Shown: positions 1 to 4,931 of the stretch, piece by piece
Position numbering within the stretch: position 1 is the stretch's first letter
How the letters are laid out: every line of letters starts with the position of its first letter
Assembly (NCBI GenBank): GCA_036653755.1
Contig: JAVVTJ010000050.1
Span: 1 to 7,453 of the forward strand
Origin: RGIG5057 sp036653755
Lineage (GTDB): Bacteria > Bacillota > Clostridia > TANB77 > CAG-465
Length of the DNA stretch: 7,453 nucleotides
Direction of reading: 5' to 3'
Notes under the pieces: generated by a model
Database searches by the model: none
Seen by the model: the letters and a program-made list of their open reading frames with translations, nothing else
What the model was told of the DNA's origin: nothing
Made by a program: the position numbers and the translations under genes

Positions 1-52
1 ACGGTGGTGTGAGAGGACGCTAAATAAAATAATTATTTAGCTCCTACTCGAT
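1..52 (+). mobile_element. 3' end of a group II intron (end of domain V and domain VI), partial
   Basis: The first bases (ACGGTGGTGTGAGAGGACG) resemble the stretch that joins domain V to domain VI in bacterial group II introns. Domain VI can be folded directly: 11-13 pairs with 47-49, 14-17 with 42-45, and 19-27 with 33-41, leaving a five-base loop at 28-32 and a bulged C18. A46 is left unpaired on the 3' strand, seven bases from the end; this is where the branch-point adenosine of a group II intron sits. The sequence then ends CTCGAT, so I place the 3' splice site after base 52. Everything upstream (ribozyme body and any reverse transcriptase gene) is outside the window, so I cannot say whether the intron is complete. 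The assignment rests on structure and remembered sequence, not on an alignment. Confidence 0.72.
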
Positions 53-108
53 TATTCAATGTATAAAAAAATAATCTATCTTATTAAATTGATACATTCA
101 TTGGTATT

Positions 109-160
109 ACTAAGTTTAAATATAGTTTGATCAAAAATTTGGAGAAAAACGCAGGTTAGC
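109..160 (+). repeat. Dispersed repeat, copy A
   Basis: This is one of three copies of a repeat whose core reads AAAACGYARGTTRGC. Here the core is at 146-160. Copy B (core 6678-6692) is in the same orientation and copy C (core 6777-6791) is inverted. Similarity to copy C extends outward over about 50 bases, including an ACTAAGTTTAA box at 109-119 and AATTT just before the core. By eye identity is roughly 70 percent with A/C and 20 of 26 bases with B. The copies lie just outside the peptide gene cassette on both sides. Function unknown: an element end, a recombination site, a structured RNA repeat or a fragment of an old transposase gene are all possible. Confidence 0.6.
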
Positions 161-204
161 CTAAGAAAAAAATTAAAATACTTAGTCAAAGTAAAAGAAA
201 TTAT

Positions 205-252
205 AAAAAAGTTATTCAAAATATAATTAATCATATTTTGAATAACTTTTTT
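205..252. terminator. Bidirectional rho-independent terminator
   Basis: A perfect 20-bp inverted repeat (205-224 with 233-252) encloses an eight-base loop. The stem has A6 at its left foot and T6 at its right foot, so each strand gives a hairpin ending in a U-tract. It would stop transcription arriving from the intron side and also any leftward transcript, insulating the cassette promoter that follows. Confidence 0.85.
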
Positions 253-410
253 ATTTTATTAATACCTTTTTAGGTTTATCAACTTATAAAACAGAATAGA
301 TTTTCACTATAAATAATATATTAAAACATCAAGTTATACTATCATAGGGGGGACACCCATTGATATGCTCCCATCTAAGGTAAATAAGAGCTAAAATTAA
401 TTTAAATAAT
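253..410. other. Gene-free upstream region
   Basis: No reading frame of convincing length or with a ribosome binding site is seen. It contains a run of G followed by ACACCC at 347-359, which stands out in such AT-rich DNA, and an AGTTATACTAT at 332-342 that resembles the tandem repeat nearer the promoter (411-444). A weak stem pairs GCTC at 367-370 with GAGC further along, but I see no riboswitch I recognise. Confidence 0.4.
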
Positions 411-444
411 ACAGGTTATTCTATATATGGACAGGTTATACTAT
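411..444 (+). promoter_or_regulatory. Tandem direct repeat, candidate activator-binding site
   Basis: Two 14-base copies, ACAGGTTATTCTAT at 411-424 and ACAGGTTATACTAT at 431-444, differ at one base and start exactly 20 bases apart, about two helical turns. They end four bases before the candidate -35 box at 449. Paired direct repeats in this position are typical of activator sites, for example of response regulators controlling peptide operons. The bases do not fit the LytTR (AgrA-type) consensus well, so the protein that binds is unknown. An AGTTATACTAT at 332-342 may be a further half-copy. Confidence 0.5.
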
Positions 445-448
445 TTTA

Positions 449-477
449 TTGAAAAATATAAACTCTAAAGCTACTAT
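449..477 (+). promoter_or_regulatory. Candidate sigma-A promoter of the RiPP operon
   Basis: TTGAAA (449-454, five of six consensus bases) is followed after 17 bases by TACTAT (472-477, four of six). A transcript would begin near 484 and leave a leader of about 48 bases before the peptide start codon. The weak -10 together with the upstream tandem repeat suggests an activated promoter. AT-rich DNA offers other possible boxes, so the exact position is uncertain. Confidence 0.45.
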
Positions 478-486
478 TGTAATAGA

Positions 487-504
487 TAGTTGATAAATCA
501 GCTA
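487..504 (+). promoter_or_regulatory. Leader hairpin before the peptide gene
   Basis: TAGTTGA (487-493) pairs with TCAGCTA (498-504), with one G-U pair and a TAAA loop, in the predicted leader of the peptide mRNA. It lies about 11 bases upstream of the AGAGGGGG ribosome binding site and does not cover it, so it is more likely to protect the mRNA 5' end than to block translation. It could equally be chance in AT-rich sequence. Confidence 0.3.
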
Positions 505-531
505 CATAATCAAAAGAGGGGGTAAAATTCT

Positions 532-678
532 ATGTTAGAAAAAGTAAATAAAGTATCTCATGATGAAAATCAAGATTCACGTGTATGTGTTTGGTGTAAT
601 AAAGGAGATAATAATTGCGTATTTTGTAATGATTCAAGTGCACCATTAGATTTCGTATCTGAGTCTAGTGCTGAATAA
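532..678 (+). CDS. Cys-rich RiPP precursor peptide, 48 residues
   Basis: The start ATG lies nine bases after a strong AGAGGGGG site (515-522). The product is short, hydrophilic, without a membrane segment or signal peptide. A charged N-terminal half (residues 1-17, ending in the only Arg, R17) looks like a leader. The middle holds two units spaced ten residues apart: C19-V-W-C22-N23 and C29-V-F-C32-N33; these are the only cysteines. A tail rich in Ser and acidic residues follows (34-48). There is no double-glycine cleavage site. The gene lies directly upstream of a radical SAM/SPASM enzyme and two ABC transporter systems, the classic setting of a substrate for radical SAM peptide modification (thioether or carbon-carbon crosslinks). 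It may belong with clostridial Cys-rich peptides handled by dedicated radical SAM maturases, but I cannot confirm membership of any named family. The precursor role is inferred from size, motif repetition and context. Confidence 0.82.
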   Translation: MLEKVNKVSHDENQDSRVCVWCNKGDNNCVFCNDSSAPLDFVSESSAE

Positions 679-708
679 TTTATTCAGTCTAAATAATACA
701 TAATTATA

Positions 709-752
709 TTTTAATGAGGTAAGGAAATAAGAATTAACTTACCTCATTAAAA
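709..752 (+). terminator. Intercistronic hairpin after the precursor gene
   Basis: A perfect 15-bp stem (709-723 with 738-752) closes a 14-base loop between the peptide gene and the maturase gene. No T-run follows the stem, so it is not a strong terminator. In peptide operons such a hairpin usually acts as a partial terminator or as a block to 3' exonucleases, so that the precursor mRNA outnumbers that of the enzyme. The maturase ribosome binding site begins ten bases after the stem and stays free. Confidence 0.6.
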
Positions 753-774
753 ATACTATTAAAAGGAGATTTTC

Positions 775-2133
775 ATGAAAACATTAGATTACACACAATA
801 TAAAATTTTTAGAGATAATTTAGATAACAATTACCTTTATATTACAGATACAAACTCTTTATTTAAAGCTGATGAGAATGTATTAAAAACAATACAGCAA
901 GAAGGTAATGATTATGAAAAAGCATATGATAATATATCTGACGCAATGAATAAAGAAGAATTTGAAAATTTAGTACTTTCCTTAGAAAGAGAAGGATTGC
1001 TACAAAATAATAAAGAAATAATAAAGAAAGAAATAAAATCATATCCAAGAGATGTTAGAGGTATAACATTAATGATATCTCAAGATTGCAACTTAAGATG
1101 TACGTACTGTTATGGAGATGGAGGAGAGTATTTTGATAAAGGTCATATGTCTTTTGAGGTTGCTCAAAAATCAGTTGACTTTTTAGTAGAAAATTCAATA
1201 ACAGAAGAGCCTTTACTAATATCTTTTTTAGGAGGAGAACCTTTAATAAACTTTAAGTTAATAAAAGAAGTTGTGCAATATTGTAAGAATATAATGGAAA
1301 ATAGTGATAAAAAATTTAGATATAGTATAACTACAAACGGAACTGTTTTTAACGATGAAATTAACAAGTTCTTAATAGAAAATAAATTTACAACTCAAAT
1401 TAGTGTTGATGGAAAAAAAGAAGTTCATGATATTAATCGTATCTATTCAAATGGTAAAGGTTCTTTTGAAAAACTGAAAGAAAATACTAAGTTTTTGAGA
1501 GAAAATTCATTTATTACAGCTAGAGCTACAATAACAGGCACTAATTTAGATTTAATAGAAAACTTTGAAGAATTAGAGAAATTAGGGTTTGTTGGAATTC
1601 CGATGGCTCCTGCTCAAAACTTATTAACAGAAGAGGAGTATGAAACTTTAATAGAAAAAGATGAACAGCTATCTCTTTATTTCTTAAATCTTATTCAAAG
1701 TGGAGATTATAAAAGAGCCAAGAAGCTTAGAATGCCATACTCTATGATAGAAGATATACATGATGGAAAATATAAAAAAGAACTTATATGTGGTTCAGGG
1801 AATACAATGTGTGCAATAGATATAAATGGAAAGGTATATCCTTGTCATCGCTTTGTAGGTATAAAAGAACAAAGTATAGGTGATGTATTTGATAATACTT
1901 TTGAAAATAAAGAGTATTTAGACACAATAAATATTAAGAACCGTAAGCAATGTAATAACTGCTGGGCTAGAACTCTATGTGTAGGAGGTTGCTCTCATGA
2001 AAATTTAGTAAATGGAGGCAATTTTTTAACTACACCAGAAAAACACTGTAAATATATTAAATCACACATAAGTCATTTTATAAATGTTTATATAAATTTA
2101 AATGAAGAACAAAAGAAGATTCTATTTAATTAA
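775..2133 (+). CDS. Radical SAM/SPASM peptide maturase
   Basis: This 452-residue enzyme should modify the peptide encoded just upstream, using S-adenosylmethionine cleavage to start radical chemistry in the cytoplasm. The N-terminal ~90 residues look like a small winged-helix peptide-recognition (PqqD/RRE-like) domain. The radical SAM core carries C105-x3-C109-x2-C112 for the [4Fe-4S] cluster, followed by Tyr113, and GGEP at 153-156 for SAM binding. The C-terminal SPASM domain is complete: C339-x12-G352-x4-C357, then C393-x2-C396-x5-C402-x3-C406-x18-C425, enough to hold two auxiliary clusters; C346 is an extra cysteine. The start follows AAGGAGA at 763-769. Length and layout fit peptide-modifying members (sactipeptide, ranthipeptide, cyclophane or Cys-rich peptide maturases); the sequence alone does not tell which bond is made. 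Confidence 0.93.
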   Translation: MKTLDYTQYKIFRDNLDNNYLYITDTNSLFKADENVLKTIQQEGNDYEKAYDNISDAMNKEEFENLVLSLEREGLLQNNKEIIKKEIKSYPRDVRGITLMISQDCNLRCTYCYGDGGEYFDKGHMSFEVAQKSVDFLVENSITEEPLLISFLGGEPLINFKLIKEVVQYCKNIMENSDKKFRYSITTNGTVFNDEINKFLIENKFTTQISVDGKKEVHDINRIYSNGKGSFEKLKENTKFLRENSFITARATITGTNLDLIENFEELEKLGFVGIPMAPAQNLLTEEEYETLIEKDEQLSLYFLNLIQSGDYKRAKKLRMPYSMIEDIHDGKYKKELICGSGNTMCAIDINGKVYPCHRFVGIKEQSIGDVFDNTFENKEYLDTINIKNRKQCNNCWARTLCVGGCSHENLVNGGNFLTTPEKHCKYIKSHISHFINVYINLNEEQKKILFN

Positions 2134-2160
2134 TACACTCAAATTTGAGTGTATTAATTA
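2127..2160. repeat. 34-bp perfect palindrome over the maturase stop codon
   Basis: Bases 2127-2143 are the exact inverse complement of 2144-2160, centred on AAATTT, so the palindrome contains the TAA stop of the maturase gene. As RNA it gives a strong hairpin with a minimal loop. No T-run follows, so it is at best a weak terminator. It probably separates translation or mRNA stability of the peptide/maturase part from the transporter part, whose ribosome binding site starts 20 bases later. A dyad protein-binding site is an alternative. Confidence 0.65.
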
Positions 2161-2191
2161 TATCTAGAAAATATATTGTGGAGGTGAAATT

Positions 2192-2965
2192 ATGACAATA
2201 TTATCAGTAAATAAATTAAAAAAGCAATATGGAACAAAAAAAAGTAAAAATGTAAATGCATTAGATAATGTTAATTTTCATATTAAAAAAGGTGAATTTG
2301 TAGCTATAATGGGAGCTTCAGGTTCAGGAAAAACCACTTTACTAAACTGTATTGCAACAATTGATACAGCAACTGAAGGAAGTATTTTACTTGAAGATAT
2401 AGATATTACAAAATTAAAGCAAAAGGACTGTGCTGAATTTAGAAGAAATAATTTAGGATTTATATTTCAAGATTTTCACTTACTAGATCACTTAACAGTT
2501 GAGGAAAATATTGCTTTAGCTCTTTCTATTAATGATGTAGACTCTAAAATAATTACGCAAAAAGTAAATAATACCGCTAAACAATTAGGAATAGAGGAAA
2601 TTTTAAATAAATATCCTTATGAAACATCTGGAGGACAAAAGCAAAGATGTGCTTGTGCAAGAGCATTAATAACAAATCCGAAACTTGTACTAGCCGATGA
2701 GCCAACAGGAGCACTTGACAGTGCAACATCTCAAATGTTTTTAGAAACATTAGAAGATATGAATAAAAAACTTAAAACAACTATATTAATGGTTACTCAT
2801 GATGGGTATTCTGCTAGCTATGCAAATAAAGTATTAGTACTAAAAGATGGTAAGATATTTACACAAATTAAAAAGAATGATAAATCTAGAAGTGAATTTT
2901 TTGATGATATATTAAAAGTTTTGGGTGTTTTGGGAGGTAAAAATGAAACTATCAAAACTAATTAA
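2192..2965 (+). CDS. ABC transporter ATP-binding protein, BceA-like
   Basis: This 257-residue ATPase powers the permease encoded next. All ABC motifs are visible: Walker A GASGSGKT at 41-48, Q-loop Gln93, signature SGGQ at 146-149 (preceded by Thr instead of the common Leu), Walker B ending in D169-E170 followed by PTGALD, and switch His203. The core matches the MacB/LolD/BceA group, which works with FtsX-type permeases and not with six-helix exporters. The start follows GTGGAGGTGA, and the end overlaps the permease gene by 23 bases, implying coupled translation. In Firmicutes such pairs next to peptide clusters usually protect against cell-wall-active peptides. Here protection from, or removal of, the cassette's own product is the likely job; this is inferred from context. 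Confidence 0.92.
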   Translation: MTILSVNKLKKQYGTKKSKNVNALDNVNFHIKKGEFVAIMGASGSGKTTLLNCIATIDTATEGSILLEDIDITKLKQKDCAEFRRNNLGFIFQDFHLLDHLTVEENIALALSINDVDSKIITQKVNNTAKQLGIEEILNKYPYETSGGQKQRCACARALITNPKLVLADEPTGALDSATSQMFLETLEDMNKKLKTTILMVTHDGYSASYANKVLVLKDGKIFTQIKKNDKSRSEFFDDILKVLGVLGGKNETIKTN

Positions 2966-4895
2966 TAGAAATATGAAAAAAACATTCTCTGATTATTTAA
3001 TTTACTTTGTTACACTATGTTTTTGCTCTAGTTTGTTTTTTAGTTATTTAACACTAGGTAGTAATAATCATCCAATACTTAGTGGAAATTATATATATTC
3101 TGTTGAAGGGTTTTCAAAGACAGCAGTAGCCCTAACGTATGTTATATCACTTATATTTTTAGGGCTAACACATTATGTAAATAACTTTATGATAAAACAA
3201 AGATCAAAAGAATTTTCTGTTTATATGATATTAGGAACGCCTCAAGAAAAAATTGCAAAATTATTTTTTATAGAAACATATTTAATAGGAATTTGTGCAG
3301 TATTTATAGGATGTATGTTGGGAACTGTTTTTGCTTCATTTTTAAGTAGTTTTATAGTTTCTTATGTTAGTGGAGAGTCTTCTTATAAATTCACCATATA
3401 TATGGATGTATTTTTACAAACAATTATATACTTCAGTATAGTATTTATAATTATTGGTATTTTTAATACAAATAAATTAAATAAAATGTCATTATTACAA
3501 GTTATAAATGAGCGTAAGATAATAGAGATTAAGAGGATATCTAAATCTAAATATATTCTATATCTAATTTTTACAGTATTTTGTTTTTCATTCCCATTAA
3601 TGATATCTAACAGTCAATATTATATGAATATAATAGGTGAGTTACCTGATATATATGCGGTGTTACCTTCATTTTTACCTTATCTAGCTTTATATACGGG
3701 TTATTATATTTTATCTTATTCTATTAAAATATTTATAGACTATAACCCTAAATTGAAATTAAAAAGACTTAATACAATACTTTTTAATAATTTATTTGCT
3801 AGAATTTTATCCAATATAAGAAGTATTGCTACTATAACAGCAATATTTGTTGTGGCTACATATTCTTTAATACTTGGACCTATTGTAACAGAGTTTGCTA
3901 AAGGTTTTTTTGAATATAGACTACCTTATGACTTGATTATTAGTTATCAGGATACAAGTTATGATAAATCAGATTTACTTAAAGATGCATTTTCAGAAAA
4001 TGATATAGAAGTTGATGAAATATCATTAATTAAAGAATATTCACTAAGTGAGATAGATTCTTTAATATGTGGAATAACAGATTATAATAAGGCGAGAACT
4101 ATGAATAACTTAAATCCTATTTCTTTAGAAGAGGATGAGTTTATTTATCATATAAGTAATAAAACAAATAAAGACGAGTTTATAAAAAATCTATATGTAG
4201 AAAATGAAAACATTAATATCGGTAATAAAGTAACCCTTAATCTACCCAGTAATAAGTCAAAGTCTGTTTACAATGATGCTATTGGAGAGTGGTTAAGTTA
4301 TAACACAGTAGTTGTTCCAGATGAAGTCTTAGAATTTTTAAAACTTGATTATTATGGTTATTATGTTAATACAAAACAATCTGTACCACTAGAAAAAAGT
4401 ACAGACGTTATGAGTTCAATAACCACTAATTTAGATATTTTAAATGAAGAAGATATAGAACTACATACACTTGAAGAAAATCAATATATAGCTATATCAG
4501 CAGGTATGTATGCATTCTTCATAGGTGTGGGGATTATATTCTTTATAATAGCTCTTACTATCTTGACACTTCAACAATTATCAGATGCGAAAATAAATAA
4601 AGAAAAATACGGGATACTTCACAAAATAGGTGTAGATAGGTCGAATATAAATAAATTAATTAATAAGCAAGTATTTATATTATTTATGATACCATATGTT
4701 TTTGGAGTGTTATGTTCTAGTCACTTTGTATCTACTTTTTACTCTCAATGGGAAGGGTATATTTATGCATATATGGGGTTTGATAAATTTATTTTAAGTG
4801 TATTATTTGGATTTAGCGTTATATTAGTTATATTTGCTATTTATTATATATCAAGTATTTGTATGTATAAAAATATAATAAAAGATGAATTTTAA
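2943..4895 (+). CDS. FtsX-type ABC permease, BceB-like
   Basis: This 650-residue membrane protein is the partner of the ATPase upstream. Its plan is that of the BceB/VraG group: an N-terminal helix after a short basic segment, an FtsX domain with three helices (roughly residues 55-175), further helices at about 200-310, a large extracytoplasmic domain of about 200 residues (about 315-525), and three final helices in a second FtsX-like domain; about ten helices in all. I start it at ATG 2943, five bases after GGAGG (2933-2937). An in-frame GTG at 2925 would put the ribosome binding site inside the gene and add an unlikely N-terminus. BceB extracellular domains sense or bind peptide antibiotics and usually signal to a BceS-type kinase; no kinase or regulator gene lies in this window. 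The role in immunity is inferred. Confidence 0.9.
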   Translation: MKLSKLINRNMKKTFSDYLIYFVTLCFCSSLFFSYLTLGSNNHPILSGNYIYSVEGFSKTAVALTYVISLIFLGLTHYVNNFMIKQRSKEFSVYMILGTPQEKIAKLFFIETYLIGICAVFIGCMLGTVFASFLSSFIVSYVSGESSYKFTIYMDVFLQTIIYFSIVFIIIGIFNTNKLNKMSLLQVINERKIIEIKRISKSKYILYLIFTVFCFSFPLMISNSQYYMNIIGELPDIYAVLPSFLPYLALYTGYYILSYSIKIFIDYNPKLKLKRLNTILFNNLFARILSNIRSIATITAIFVVATYSLILGPIVTEFAKGFFEYRLPYDLIISYQDTSYDKSDLLKDAFSENDIEVDEISLIKEYSLSEIDSLICGITDYNKARTMNNLNPISLEEDEFIYHISNKTNKDEFIKNLYVENENINIGNKVTLNLPSNKSKSVYNDAIGEWLSYNTVVVPDEVLEFLKLDYYGYYVNTKQSVPLEKSTDVMSSITTNLDILNEEDIELHTLEENQYIAISAGMYAFFIGVGIIFFIIALTILTLQQLSDAKINKEKYGILHKIGVDRSNINKLINKQVFILFMIPYVFGVLCSSHFVSTFYSQWEGYIYAYMGFDKFILSVLFGFSVILVIFAIYYISSICMYKNIIKDEF

Positions 4896-4906
4896 AAATA
4901 AAAATA

Positions 4907-4926
4907 GAGGGGGAAATATAATGTAG
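4907..4926 (+). promoter_or_regulatory. Ribosome binding site leading to a start-stop (ATG TAG)
   Basis: GAGGGGG (4907-4913) is ideally placed, seven bases before ATG 4921, and resembles the site of the peptide gene. That ATG is followed immediately by TAG, and its frame does not lead into the exporter. One extra base between ATG and TAG would continue into the exporter as M-x-E-S-L-Y-K-F. So either a base has been lost at the start of the exporter gene or the two-codon element is a translational regulator. Confidence 0.7.
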
Positions 4927-4931
4927 AGTCA

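Noticed and set aside
411..444. Tandem repeat as a LytTR (AgrA/PlnC-type) operator.
   Set aside because: The spacing is close, but the bases fit the published nine-base consensus poorly and no LytTR regulator gene is in the window.
532..678. Lanthipeptide, lasso peptide or SCIFF-type precursor.
   Set aside because: No LanM/LanB/LanC, no lasso cyclase or protease, and only four cysteines; the modifying enzyme present is radical SAM/SPASM.
709..752. Full rho-independent terminator after the precursor gene.
   Set aside because: The stem is strong but no T-tract follows, so complete termination is unlikely and the operon probably continues.
863..1367. Two open frames on the - strand (863-1048 and 1164-1367).
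   Set aside because: Both lie inside the radical SAM gene, antisense to conserved motifs, without ribosome binding sites; they are shadows of the real gene.
2925..2942. GTG at 2925 as start of the permease.
   Set aside because: The only good ribosome binding site (GGAGG 2933-2937) lies after it and fits ATG 2943; family members begin like the shorter version.
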